Assembly (NCBI RefSeq): GCF_016907715.1
Contig: NZ_JAFBCM010000001.1
Coordinates: 3,224,001-3,288,000 of the forward strand
Origin: Tenggerimyces flavus
Lineage (GTDB): Bacteria > Actinomycetota > Actinomycetes > Propionibacteriales > Actinopolymorphaceae
DNA: 64,000 nucleotides
Direction of reading: 5' to 3'
Within the stretch, counting starts at the first letter, position 1, and each line of letters begins with the position of its first letter. A model generated the notes under the pieces. It had not been told where the DNA came from. It did no database searches and saw only the letters and a list, made by a program, of their open reading frames with translations. This document shows, piece after piece, positions 36,349-45,376 of the stretch. Both the position numbers and the translations under genes were made by a program.

Positions 36349-38445
36349 ATGGGTAGGCGAATGCGTTCCTGGCGCAAGCTGCTGATCATCGGAGTGGCGC
36401 TCGCGGCGGGCCTTTCGGCCACCGCTGCCGTCGCTCCCGCAGCAATCACTCCTACGACGCCGCAGTGGTGGAACCGCGGCACGATCCCGCTCTATTCGAC
36501 CACCGCGGCGGGCGGTGAGACCGCGCGGATGCCGGACGGCACCGTACGGACGTACCTCGCGTTCAGCGGCAAACCCGCGTATCTCGCGGAGATCGACACG
36601 CTGACCAAGAAGGTCCTGCGGATGCTGCCGCTGTACGTGCCCGGACCGCCGTCCGGTGAGGTGCCGGCAGACATCGGGGCGCAGGGCGCGTGGGGTGTGT
36701 CGATCGACAAGCGCGGCACGGTGTACGTGAGCACGTACGGCTACGGCCACGTGTATCGCCTGCCCTGGAAGGCGAACGCGGTCGAGGACCTCGGTCGTCC
36801 GTCGCCGCGCACGAGCTTCACCTGGGAGGGCGACGCCGACGAACGTGGCGTCTTCTACTTCGGCACCACCGAGGGCTTCGGCGCCGCTCCGCTGCCGCCC
36901 GGCAAGCTGTTCGGCTGGGATCCGACGACGCGGCAGTACCGCGACTACGGCGACTTCGGCGCGAAGTTCCTGTACGTGCGCTCGGTCGAGGCCGCCGGCG
37001 GCAAGATCTACGCCGGCCTCGGGCAGACGACCGGGTTCTGGCAGGTGGACCCGAGGACGGGCAAGCGGGTGGAGATCCAGCCGCCTCCGGGGATGCCGAC
37101 GGACAAGTACACGTACCAGATGGAGGACGAGGGCGGCTATCTCTACATCCTGTTCGCCGGCGGGACGACCGAGCAGGTCGGCTGGGTCCTGGACCTGAAG
37201 ACGCTGCAGTGGAAGTGGCGGATCCCCGGCTACATGGGGCAGACGATCACGCAGGCCGACGACGAGGGCCGGGTCTACTTCAACGTCAACAGCGAGTTGC
37301 ACCTGTTCGACCCGCGGGACGGCACGTTGACGCCGACCGGCTTCAAGGGCGGACCCGAGCAGGCCGACAAGGGCGGCGTCGGCGCCGGCAAGGCGCTCGC
37401 GCGGCTGACCGACAAGCGGGTCGGGCACGAGCTGATCTACGGCTCGACCGGCGGCGGGGACATGTGGACGTACGACCCGGCCACGAAGCAGGGCACGTTC
37501 GCGTACGCCGACGGCCTGGTCGGGACGCCGACTGCTCCACGCTCGTTGGCGAAAGGCCCCGACGGTCGCGTCTACGGCGGCGGCTACTTCCAGGGCGGCC
37601 TCGTCGCGTACGACCCGAAGACGACGAAGTGGACCGAGTACATCTTCAAGCACCAGATCGAGGGCATGAGCCAGCACAACGGGAAGATGTACTTCGGCGT
37701 CTACCCGAACGCGCAGCTGTGGGAGTACGACCCGGCCCAGCCGTTCGGCGACGCGAACCCGAAGAAGCTGTTCGAGCTCAAAGACGAGGGTCAGGAACGG
37801 CCCTGGACCGTGGTCAGCGCTGGTCCGTACGTCGCGATCGGCACGTCGCCGAAGAACACCCAGGACAACGGGGCGGTCACGTTGTACGACCCCGCGACCG
37901 GCCAGCGGCGCACCTGGAACTCGGGTCTGGTCGAGGGCGCGAACCAGATCTCGGCGTTGACCTACAAGGACGGCGTGATCTACGGCGGCTCGCTCGGCTG
38001 CTGCAACCCGTCCGACAACTCCAAGCACCCCGGGCAGGTGTTCGCGCTCGACGCGACCTCCGGCCAGGTGTTGTGGCGGTCGACGCCGCTGCCGGAGGAG
38101 CAGGGCGTGAGCGGGTTGACGTTCGACGGCCAGGGCCGGCTGTTCGGGCTGACGTACGGAACGGTGTTCGAGATCTCGCCGACCAACGGCGCGCTGATCC
38201 GTTCGGTCCAGCAGTTCGCGTACAACTGGGCGACGGTGACGGGCTTCCAGCCGCGCGCGGGGAACATGGCGTACGACCCGGGCGACGGCGCGATCTACGC
38301 GACCAACGGGCGGACCCGGCGGATCGACCCGGACACCCTGGTGGACGTGGGCCCGAACTACGTGACGGGCTTCGCCGACGTGTCACCGGGACCGAACAAG
38401 TTCTACGTCCAGAGCGGGTTGCTACTCGAGGTCAAATGGTACTAG
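36349..38445 (+). CDS. Secreted beta-propeller protein, paralogue 2
   Basis: 698 residues: basic start, signal helix (LLIIGVALAAGLSATAAVAPAA) and repeated propeller blades such as GTVYVSTYGYGHVYRL, GKIYAGLGQTTGFWQVDP and GRVYGGGYFQGGLVAYDP. It shares overall blade order with the other two propellers in the window but is more diverged. The segment GGSLGCCNPSDNS carries adjacent cysteines, a vicinal pair. Function unknown. ATG 36349 is preferred to 36361 because GAGGTGG lies before it. A clear promoter is upstream. Confidence 0.75.
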   Translation: MGRRMRSWRKLLIIGVALAAGLSATAAVAPAAITPTTPQWWNRGTIPLYSTTAAGGETARMPDGTVRTYLAFSGKPAYLAEIDTLTKKVLRMLPLYVPGPPSGEVPADIGAQGAWGVSIDKRGTVYVSTYGYGHVYRLPWKANAVEDLGRPSPRTSFTWEGDADERGVFYFGTTEGFGAAPLPPGKLFGWDPTTRQYRDYGDFGAKFLYVRSVEAAGGKIYAGLGQTTGFWQVDPRTGKRVEIQPPPGMPTDKYTYQMEDEGGYLYILFAGGTTEQVGWVLDLKTLQWKWRIPGYMGQTITQADDEGRVYFNVNSELHLFDPRDGTLTPTGFKGGPEQADKGGVGAGKALARLTDKRVGHELIYGSTGGGDMWTYDPATKQGTFAYADGLVGTPTAPRSLAKGPDGRVYGGGYFQGGLVAYDPKTTKWTEYIFKHQIEGMSQHNGKMYFGVYPNAQLWEYDPAQPFGDANPKKLFELKDEGQERPWTVVSAGPYVAIGTSPKNTQDNGAVTLYDPATGQRRTWNSGLVEGANQISALTYKDGVIYGGSLGCCNPSDNSKHPGQVFALDATSGQVLWRSTPLPEEQGVSGLTFDGQGRLFGLTYGTVFEISPTNGALIRSVQQFAYNWATVTGFQPRAGNMAYDPGDGAIYATNGRTRRIDPDTLVDVGPNYVTGFADVSPGPNKFYVQSGLLLEVKWY

Positions 38446-38626
38446 GCCCATGGCGACCGCTCGCACGTGTCGGCCGCGGGCGGCCTCCACGGCATCGGGT
38501 CGCGGTGCTCGGCGGCTTCGGGTGGTCCTGCGGCGACCAGCCGGGGCCTTCGGCCGAAGCGTCGTCCTCGGACCCCGGAAGCCGAAACCGCCGAGCGTGG
38601 TGGCTGGGGTCTGAGGGAAGGCAGGG

Positions 38627-38899
38627 CTAGGAGACGAGGCGGCCGGGCGGCTGGGACCAGCCGACCCGGTCGCTTCGGTGCTGGTGGAGCGGCTCGTTCT
38701 CGAACGTGTACTCGGTCTCGACCGCGCCGCCGCGGGTGTAGATGACCACGCGGCTGGGCTGGATCTCGCGCGCGTGGCCGCTTGCCTCGCGGACGGCGCG
38801 GTCCTTGTCCGCGTAGAGGGCGGCCGCCCCGGCTCGTGCCGGGACGACCTGCCACTGGTTGCCCTTTGGCGTCACCCGAAACGTGATCCGCTTGGCCAT
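38627..38899 (-). CDS. DUF2188 domain protein
   Basis: 90 residues. It begins AKRITFRVTPKGNQWQVV and continues ALYADKDRAVREASGHARE, matching the small DUF2188 fold (a beta-alpha-beta unit of unknown function, often in stress-related operons). An AAGGAG ribosome site lies about 11 bp upstream of ATG 38899. It is 71 bp after the preceding exported-protein gene, so it could be the last gene of that operon or separate. The 181 bp between it and the propeller stop shows only GC-rich short palindromes. Confidence 0.75.
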   Translation of the reverse strand: MAKRITFRVTPKGNQWQVVPARAGAAALYADKDRAVREASGHAREIQPSRVVIYTRGGAVETEYTFENEPLHQHRSDRVGWSQPPGRLVS

Positions 38900-38970
38900 C
38901 GTCGTCGTCTCCTTGGGGTGGGGATGTTCGAGTTGTACCCCACCCCGCGGAGTCAATGCCTACGGGTTCG

Positions 38971-39930
38971 TCAGGTGGGCAGAACGAACAGAACGCCCAT
39001 CGCTCCCGCGGTCGCGGCGCCGTGCGTGGCGACCGCTCCACCCGAGGTGACCTGCGACTTCAGGTAGATCGAGAACTTCGGCGCGCACGTCCCGCTGGTC
39101 GCGACCGGCACCGTCAGGGCCGTGTAGTTGACGTCGTGCCGCCGTTCGTCGCTGATCGTCGCCGCCGCTATGTACGTATTCGTGTCACAGACCGAGCCGT
39201 TCGCGTTGAACTGGGTGACGAACAACGTGGTCGACACCCTGGAGTCGGCCGTCGGGCTCGACGACGGACAGCCGTAGGCGTCGCCAGTCCGGCACTTGGT
39301 CATCGACAGGTCGCCGAAAACGGTCAACGAGCTCGCACCCGCCGGTGACTGCCACAGCCCGGTCACCGAGCCCGCCGTCGCGCTGCCGGGGATCACCGGC
39401 GTGTAGACCGGGTTGCCCACGGTCGTCACCTGGTTGTTCGACGTCGCTTGCACGCCTCCGGGAACGCTGCGACGGCCGATCTTCAGCTCGCCGCCGGTCA
39501 CCCGCACCGTGCTCGAGCTCCCGCTGAGCGTCGCCACCCACGCGTACATCCGGCAGTACATCGTTCCCGCGTACGGTGCGGTCACCAACATCCGGGCGAC
39601 CAGCGAGACCGAGGTCTGCGCCCCGGAGCCGATGTTCTCGTTGTGCACGACCTTGCCGCCGATGCTCGCGCCGACCGCGCAGGTCACCGAGGCGTCGACC
39701 AGCGTCCGCTTGCTGGCGTCGCCGGCCTGCAGGTCGCCGTAGACGTAGATCTTCTGCCCCGACGCGACGCTGAAGTTGATCGTCGCGACCTCGTACGCCC
39801 TGAGCTCGTCGGGCGCGGTGTACGTCGCGGGCGTCACCGCGTCGTACACCACCTCCGCATGAGCTGTCCCTCCTGCCAACACCGCCCCTGCGACCAGGAT
39901 GGCGGTGATCAGAAACCGATGCAGCTTCAT
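38971..39930 (-). CDS. Secreted protein of unknown function at the end of an ABC operon
   Basis: 319 residues with a Sec signal (FLITAILVAGAVLAGGTAHA) and a Ser/Thr/Gly-rich, probably all-beta mature part. Five or six cysteines (VTCAVG, MYCRMY, TKCRTG, YGCPSS, SVCDT, GTCAPK) could form disulfides. No family recognised. It begins 12 bp after the third propeller gene and so appears to be the fifth gene of an importer operon; the association hints at a surface carbohydrate-binding role. Confidence 0.7.
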   Translation of the reverse strand: MKLHRFLITAILVAGAVLAGGTAHAEVVYDAVTPATYTAPDELRAYEVATINFSVASGQKIYVYGDLQAGDASKRTLVDASVTCAVGASIGGKVVHNENIGSGAQTSVSLVARMLVTAPYAGTMYCRMYAWVATLSGSSSTVRVTGGELKIGRRSVPGGVQATSNNQVTTVGNPVYTPVIPGSATAGSVTGLWQSPAGASSLTVFGDLSMTKCRTGDAYGCPSSSPTADSRVSTTLFVTQFNANGSVCDTNTYIAAATISDERRHDVNYTALTVPVATSGTCAPKFSIYLKSQVTSGGAVATHGAATAGAMGVLFVLPT

Positions 39931-39942
39931 GACATCCCTCCC

Positions 39943-42057
39943 TCATCCTCGGATCAGGTCGGCCAGCGTGCAGCCGTCCCGGACGAACCTGTTGGGAACC
40001 CTGCTGTCGACTCCGTGCCGCCACACCGTCGCGCGGAGGTCGGAGTTCGGACACTTGTCGGCCGGCGGGGTGAAGCGACCGAGGTGACTCAGCTCGGTCT
40101 CGCCGGCAACGCGGAGCAGCGTGTACATGCGTCCGTCGGGCGTCGCGTCGAGCCTGAGCAACCCGCTGGTCCGCAGTACTTTCGCCTTCCCCGCAAGGGA
40201 GTCCACGACGAACAGCCGCCCCGCGGACGTGCCGTAGAGGTAGCCGTCGCGCCACAGCAGCGCGCCGTCCTGGGCGCTCGCCGGGGCGGTGAACACTGTG
40301 AGCTTGCGGACGACCTTGCGGGTCGCCGGATCGAACACGAACACGGTGCCGTCGGCGAGGCCCCAGATCCGGCCGTCGTGGCCGATGGTCAGCTCGTTGA
40401 TGCTGCGGGCGCCGGGGACGGGCGTGTACTCGGCGGTCTTCTGCTGCGTCGCGGGGTCGAACAGGAACAGCCGCGCCTCGGTCGCCCGCGGGTCGGCACC
40501 CTGTCCGGCGTCGGTGCTGGAGCCGGCCCAGATCTTGCCGTCCAGCGGCAGCAGCGAGGCGATGGTCTGGTCCGTGACGATGTCGCGGTGGACGTCGAGC
40601 TGGCCGGTGGCGAGGTCGTAGAAGGTCAACGCGCCGCCGTACAGGCCGTAGCCCGGCGTCGTGCCGACGAAGAGCTTGCCGCCTGACGGCAGCACCGCGA
40701 CCGGGCGGTTCTGGTGGTGCGTCGCCTCGAGCGCGAACAGCACGCGGTTGGTTCCGGTGGTGGGGTCCCACTCCGACAGCTGGCCGTTGGGATAGGTGCC
40801 GACGTAGATCTTGCCGTTCGGTCCCCACGCCCAGCCCTCGGTCTGGCCGAGCTTCGTCGTCGCGGTGGACCCGCCGGTCGCCGGGTCGTAGACGACGGTC
40901 GAGCCGTTGAGGAACGCGTTGACGTACACCTTCCCCGTGGTGGGGTCGGCGAGCACGTTCTCCAGCGGGGCTGGCACATACTCGAACGGCGACGTCCACA
41001 CCTCGAGCGCGCTGCTGGCCGGGTCGAAGCGGAACGTGCCCGCGGCGTAGTTGCCGGCCAGCCCGTACAGCTTGGGCCCGCCGTCCTCGGTGATCCAGCC
41101 GTACCCGATCGCCGCGCCGCGGCCGAGCGAGACCGGCTGCCCGCCGGACATCACCGTCGACAGCGTGTTGGTCGCGAGGTCGTAGCGGGTGATCGCGTAC
41201 GCGGTGGCGGTGAAGTACACCGCGCCGTTGCTGGCCGGCGAGACGCCGCGCGCGATGATCGGATAGCGCTGCACGGTGGCGCCGCTCGGGTCCTCGAACG
41301 AGACGAGCTCGCCCGTCACGGCGTCGATCACGTAGATCTGGTTGTCGACCTGGGCGAAGATCTTGCCGTCGACGTAGTTCATGTCCGAGAAACCGCTGCC
41401 GGTCAGTCCTGCCGGGGTGATCTCGCGCTTCTCACCGGTCGTGGTGTCGATCCGGATCAGCCGGGCCTTGGGGGAGAGCAGGCCGGCGAACAGCACCTTC
41501 TGGACCGGGTCGTACGCGGTCGCGCGAGTGTACTTCTCGGTGCCGGCGATCGTGCCGTAGTCGGTGGTCTGGCCGGTCGCGGGGTCGAACTTGAACGCGT
41601 GCGTGTTCGGGTACGTACCGCCGAAGATCACGCCGTTCTCGCCGGCGGACAGGCCGTAGACGTACTGCTCGCCGGGGATCGGCGAGCCGAGGTCGGTGAC
41701 CTGGGTGGTCGCCGGGTCGTAGCGGTAGAGGCGCGCGTTGGCGTAGCTGCCGACGTACACGCGGCCGTCGCTCGCCACGGTGACCGCCCACGAGCCGGAC
41801 GCGCCGGGCAGCGGGATGGAGCGTTTGAGCTGCCGGGAATGGAGATCGACGATGTTGAGGCGGGCGTTCTCACCCGCCGGGACCGCGTAGACGACGTCGG
41901 AGCCGTCGGCCTCGCGGCCGACGGCTCCGGTCATGATCGTCAACGAGGTCAAGGGAGTGCCGAGGTCCTCGATCGGATCCGCGGCTGCCTGAGCCGGCGT
42001 CTGGATGAGGGCGAGGGTGAGGAGGAGAAGGACGGAAAGGAGCGGGAACCTGCGCAA
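39943..42057 (-). CDS. Secreted beta-propeller protein, paralogue 3, in an ABC importer operon
   Basis: 704 residues with a signal peptide (LLSVLLLLTLALIQTPAQA) and propeller blades (GRVYVGSYANARLYRYDP, GVIFGGTYPNTHAFKFDP, GKIYVGTYPNGQLSEWDP). The last 40 residues are a distinct tail, KCPNSDLRATVWRHG, then DSRVPNRFV and GCTLADLI. I have seen this tail pattern on actinobacterial secreted lyases and glycosidases, so it may be a cell-surface or substrate-attachment module. It starts with TTG, seven bases after AGGAGG, 18 bp behind the permease gene. It may present or cleave a polymer for the importer. Confidence 0.75.
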   Translation of the reverse strand: MRRFPLLSVLLLLTLALIQTPAQAAADPIEDLGTPLTSLTIMTGAVGREADGSDVVYAVPAGENARLNIVDLHSRQLKRSIPLPGASGSWAVTVASDGRVYVGSYANARLYRYDPATTQVTDLGSPIPGEQYVYGLSAGENGVIFGGTYPNTHAFKFDPATGQTTDYGTIAGTEKYTRATAYDPVQKVLFAGLLSPKARLIRIDTTTGEKREITPAGLTGSGFSDMNYVDGKIFAQVDNQIYVIDAVTGELVSFEDPSGATVQRYPIIARGVSPASNGAVYFTATAYAITRYDLATNTLSTVMSGGQPVSLGRGAAIGYGWITEDGGPKLYGLAGNYAAGTFRFDPASSALEVWTSPFEYVPAPLENVLADPTTGKVYVNAFLNGSTVVYDPATGGSTATTKLGQTEGWAWGPNGKIYVGTYPNGQLSEWDPTTGTNRVLFALEATHHQNRPVAVLPSGGKLFVGTTPGYGLYGGALTFYDLATGQLDVHRDIVTDQTIASLLPLDGKIWAGSSTDAGQGADPRATEARLFLFDPATQQKTAEYTPVPGARSINELTIGHDGRIWGLADGTVFVFDPATRKVVRKLTVFTAPASAQDGALLWRDGYLYGTSAGRLFVVDSLAGKAKVLRTSGLLRLDATPDGRMYTLLRVAGETELSHLGRFTPPADKCPNSDLRATVWRHGVDSRVPNRFVRDGCTLADLIRG

Positions 42058-42075
42058 GGATGCCTCCTGCTTTGG

Positions 42076-42939
42076 TTATTTGAGTCCGCTCAACGTGACG
42101 CCGCGGACGAAGTACCGCTGCAACAACAGATAGACGAAGAGGATCGGGAGGAACGTCACGACGGCGGCGGCCATCGTGACAGCCAGCGAGACGTCCTTGG
42201 CTTGCAGGCTGTAGAGCCCGACTGTCAACACGTAGTTGTCGGGGGAGCGGGTCGCGACCAGTGGCCAGAGGAAGTCGTTCCAGTGCCACAGGAAGATGAA
42301 GACGCCGAGGGTCGCCATGATCGGCTTGCACTGCGGAAGGACGATCTGGAAGAAGATCCGGAGCTCGCCGGCGCCGTCGATCTTCGCGGCCTCGATGAGC
42401 TCGTCCGGGATGCCGAGGATGAACTGCCGCATCAGGAACAACGCCTGCGCGTTCGCGAGCGTGGGCACGATCAGCCCGGTCATCGTGTCGAGCAGCCCGA
42501 GCTTGGAGACCAGGATGAACTGCGGGATCAGCGTCAGGTGGTACGGCACCATCAGCATCGCGATGAACGACCAGAACATCACCTCTCGGCCGAAGAAGCG
42601 CTTCTTCGCGAACGCGTACGCGGCGATGGACGCGAACACCAGGACGAGGGCGACCGAGACGAGGGAGTAGACGAGCGTGTTGCCGGCCCAGCCGAGAATG
42701 TCGCTGCTGGCAAGGGCTTCCACGTACGCGCCGAGGTCGATCCTGGTCGGGAACAGTGACGACGGGAGGGTCAGCGGCTTCCCGTGCTGGAGAGACAGGA
42801 CGACCATCACGTAGAACGGGAAGATCGTCACGAGCGCGACGAGTGCCAGTGGGAGATGCGCCCACAGCGACGATCGGCTCGGGTGGCGTCGTCGCCTGGC
42901 CGGCCTCGGCCGGGTTTGCCGGGAGAGCGCGATGCTCAC
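42076..42939 (-). CDS. Carbohydrate ABC transporter permease (MalG type)
   Basis: 287 residues with six transmembrane segments. The EAA loop is ELIEAAKIDGAGELRIFFQIVLP, which docks on the ATPase. It belongs to the CUT1 family and pairs with the MalF-type protein encoded just upstream, whose stop it overlaps (GTGA). No ATPase gene lies in the locus, so a shared MsiK-like ATPase elsewhere probably energises it, as is usual in actinobacteria. Confidence 0.9.
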   Translation of the reverse strand: MSIALSRQTRPRPARRRRHPSRSSLWAHLPLALVALVTIFPFYVMVVLSLQHGKPLTLPSSLFPTRIDLGAYVEALASSDILGWAGNTLVYSLVSVALVLVFASIAAYAFAKKRFFGREVMFWSFIAMLMVPYHLTLIPQFILVSKLGLLDTMTGLIVPTLANAQALFLMRQFILGIPDELIEAAKIDGAGELRIFFQIVLPQCKPIMATLGVFIFLWHWNDFLWPLVATRSPDNYVLTVGLYSLQAKDVSLAVTMAAAVVTFLPILFVYLLLQRYFVRGVTLSGLK

Positions 42940-43898
42940 TTGTCCTCCCGGAAGAGTCGCCGCTGTGCGAGCGAGATCACCAGCGTGATCGCGAACAGGA
43001 TGACGCCGGCCGCACTCGCGTAGCCGAAGTCGAAGTAGTGGAAGCCCTGGTCGTACAGGAAGAACACGAGCGAGTAGCTGGACCGGACCGGCCCGCCACC
43101 GGTCATCACGTAGATCACGTCGAAGACCTGGAACGACTGGATGATCTCGAGGACGACGACGAAGAACAGCGCGGGTTTGAGCTGCGGCAGCGTGATGTGC
43201 CAGAACCGCGACCAGGCCGACGCACCGTCGACCATCGCGGCCTCGGTGTACTCGCGCGGGATCGCGAGGAGGCCGGCGAGCAGGATCAGCATGTCGTACC
43301 CGAACCGCGTCCACACGCTCATCAGCGACAGCGACGGCAGCACCATCGAGCCGTCCGAGAGCCAGGGGATGGGGCCGACGCCGATGGTGCCGAACAGCCA
43401 GTTGAGCGGGCCGTTGCCGGAGTAGATCCACTGCCAGATCACGCCGCTGGTGATGAGGCTGGTGATCACCGGGAGGAAGTACAGCGCGCGGTAGACGCGG
43501 ATGCCACGGACCGATCTCGCGCAGAGCTGGGCCATGCCGAGCGAGACGAGGACGGTCAGCGGGACCGCGATCAGCGTGTAGACGAGGGTGACGCGGAGCG
43601 CGTTCCAGAACAGCGGATCGGCGAACAGGCGTTGGAAGTTGTCCGTGCCCTTCCATTCGATGTCGCCGGTGATCTTGTACTTGGTGAGGGAGAGCAGCAT
43701 GCCGGCGATGGCCGGGCCGATGCGGAAGATCAGAAAGAGCAGGACGTACGGCAGGACGAACACCAACGCGATCGCCGAACCGTCGCGGCGCATCGTCTGC
43801 CAACGCGAGGGACCGTCCGGTCGGCGGGTGCCGGCCGGACGGTCCGACGCAGACCGCCGCGGGGGGTCGGCGGTCTCAGGAGCGAGCCTTGTGCTCAA
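42936..43898 (-). CDS. Carbohydrate ABC transporter permease (MalF type)
   Basis: 320 residues with an N-terminal cytoplasmic tail and six transmembrane segments. The EAA motif is EYTEAAMVDGASAWSRFWHITLPQL. CUT1 family. The TTG start at 43898 is 11 bp after the substrate-binding-protein stop; an internal ATG near 43794 would remove only the charged tail and cannot be excluded. It forms the translocation pore with the next permease. Confidence 0.88.
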   Translation of the reverse strand: MSTRLAPETADPPRRSASDRPAGTRRPDGPSRWQTMRRDGSAIALVFVLPYVLLFLIFRIGPAIAGMLLSLTKYKITGDIEWKGTDNFQRLFADPLFWNALRVTLVYTLIAVPLTVLVSLGMAQLCARSVRGIRVYRALYFLPVITSLITSGVIWQWIYSGNGPLNWLFGTIGVGPIPWLSDGSMVLPSLSLMSVWTRFGYDMLILLAGLLAIPREYTEAAMVDGASAWSRFWHITLPQLKPALFFVVVLEIIQSFQVFDVIYVMTGGGPVRSSYSLVFFLYDQGFHYFDFGYASAAGVILFAITLVISLAQRRLFREDK

Positions 43899-43909
43899 CG
43901 TCGGTCAGC

Positions 43910-45178
43910 TCAGCTGCGGGCGAGCAGCGCATCGACCTCTTGGGCGGCCGCGTCAAGTGCTTCCTTCGGCGCGACCTTGCCGAGCAGGGCTGCCTGGAGG
44001 TGGGGCTTGATCAGGTCCATCAGCGCGCGTCCCTGCGGGCTGATGACGCCGGGCCGCATGTCGTCGAGGTACTTCTCCTCGGTGCCGGCGAGCTGGTCGT
44101 CGTCGAACAGGGCACCGACCGACTTGCGCGGCGGGAAGTACTTGCGGGACTTGTCGAACTCCTTCATCTCCTCCGTGGAGGTGACCCACTGGACCCAGGC
44201 CTTGGCCGCGGCGGCGTCCTTCGCGGAGTCGAGGACGGCGAGTCCACCGACCGTTCCGTACCCGACTGCCTTGACGTCCTTGAGCGGCGCGCCGATCTCG
44301 TAGTTCTCTCTGGGCAGCTTGTAGGCCGAGAGGTCCGACGAGGCCGTGGAGATCGTCAGGCCGACCTTGCCCTGGCCGAACGGGCTGGTCTCGACCGGCA
44401 GGACGGCGGTGAGCGCCTCCTTCGGCGTGAACCCGCCGTCGACGAGCTTCTTCACGAACTCGAGCGCCTTGACGCCTTCGTCGGAGTTGAACGCCGCCTT
44501 CTTGCCGTCCTCGCTGAGGACCTCGCCGCCCGCCTGCCAGAGCAGCGGGTAGAACGACAGGTTCAGCGTGGCGGTGGGGTCGGCCTGGTAGGTGGTCGCG
44601 TAGTAGCCCTTGGCCTTGAGCTTCGGCGCGGCCGCGAGCAGGTCGTCCCAGGTCTGCGGGATCTCGGTGATCCCGGCATCCGCCATGGCCTTCTTGTTCA
44701 CCATCGTGGTGGTGACCGACATCAGCAACGGGACGCCGTAGAGCTTGTCCTCGTACGTCATCGCCTGCAGCGCGTTCGCACGGAAGTCGTCCTTGTCCTC
44801 GGCGATCACGTCCGACACGTCCGCGAGCGCGCCGGTGTCGGCGTACTGCGAGACCTGGTCGGGGATCAGGTAGACGACGTCCGGAGCCTTCCCGCCGGCG
44901 ATCGCGGTGGTGAGCTGCTCGTCGCGGTTCGCCCACGGCTGGACGACGACCTCGACGTCGACCTTCGCGAACTTCTTCTTGAACTCCGCGACCTTCGGCT
45001 GCCACCAGGTGTTCTCCAGGTCGCCGCCGATGGGATAGATCCACATCGTGACCTTGCCGGAGACCTCGTCCGGATTCTGCGGGACAGCTTCGTTGCCGCT
45101 CGACCCACAGGCAGTGGCAACTGTGGCCAGAACGCCGGCCAGCGCAACCGCGACGACACGACCGATCCGCATTCGCAT
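43910..45178 (-). CDS. Extracellular sugar-binding lipoprotein, importer 1
   Basis: 422 residues. A lipoprotein signal ends in VATACG (Cys24). The mature part has the family 1 solute-binding fold (VTMWIYPIGG, then GKAPDVVYLIPDQVSQYADTGALADVSD, and YGVPLLMSVTTTMVNKK). It captures a sugar or oligosaccharide at the cell surface for the two permeases encoded behind it. First gene of a five-gene operon that also encodes a propeller and an exported protein. A near-consensus promoter and a strong palindrome precede it. Confidence 0.9.
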   Translation of the reverse strand: MRMRIGRVVAVALAGVLATVATACGSSGNEAVPQNPDEVSGKVTMWIYPIGGDLENTWWQPKVAEFKKKFAKVDVEVVVQPWANRDEQLTTAIAGGKAPDVVYLIPDQVSQYADTGALADVSDVIAEDKDDFRANALQAMTYEDKLYGVPLLMSVTTTMVNKKAMADAGITEIPQTWDDLLAAAPKLKAKGYYATTYQADPTATLNLSFYPLLWQAGGEVLSEDGKKAAFNSDEGVKALEFVKKLVDGGFTPKEALTAVLPVETSPFGQGKVGLTISTASSDLSAYKLPRENYEIGAPLKDVKAVGYGTVGGLAVLDSAKDAAAAKAWVQWVTSTEEMKEFDKSRKYFPPRKSVGALFDDDQLAGTEEKYLDDMRPGVISPQGRALMDLIKPHLQAALLGKVAPKEALDAAAQEVDALLARS

Positions 45179-45255
45179 GACTCGTACTCCCTGCCCGCGG
45201 GTGGACCGGCTCCCCCGAAGAAACCGCGTACTTACGGTCGTAGCCGAATGGGGAG

Positions 45256-45284
45256 ACCATAGCCAGGGCCACGGAACTGGTCAA
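45256..45284 (-). promoter_or_regulatory. Promoter of importer-1 operon
   Basis: On the minus strand TTGACC (45279-45284) and TATGGT (45256-45261) are separated by exactly 17 bp, matching the sigma-70 class pattern. Transcription would start near 45249, leaving a 5' leader of about 70 bases before the ATG at 45178. Confidence 0.65.
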
Positions 45285-45296
45285 TACCTGTATCCG

Positions 45297-45320
45297 AAAT
45301 GGGAACGATCGTTCCTATTT
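45297..45320. promoter_or_regulatory. 24 bp palindromic operator upstream of importer-1 promoter
   Basis: The core GGAACGATCGTTCC (45302-45315) is a perfect 14 bp palindrome. The symmetry extends through flanking AAAT/ATTT with one mismatched pair, giving 11 of 12 matched positions. It sits 12 bp upstream of the -35, a position suited to an activator or an upstream repressor site. It differs from the GTGCATCG-type operators of the neighbouring operon, so the two importers may answer to different regulators. Confidence 0.6.
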
Positions 45321-45376
45321 CTGTCCGACGGCCAGAATCCTGGCCTCGGCCTCTTGACTGGCCCAGTCGCCTGACG

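Noticed and set aside
40714-44303. Long plus-strand frames (681 and 515 residues)
   Set aside because: Antisense to the propeller and ABC permease genes; composition is His/Arg/Asp-rich with no recognisable fold.
45297-45320. LexA (SOS) box
   Set aside because: GGAACGATCGTTCC lacks the TCGAAC-N4-GTTCGA pattern of actinobacterial LexA sites.
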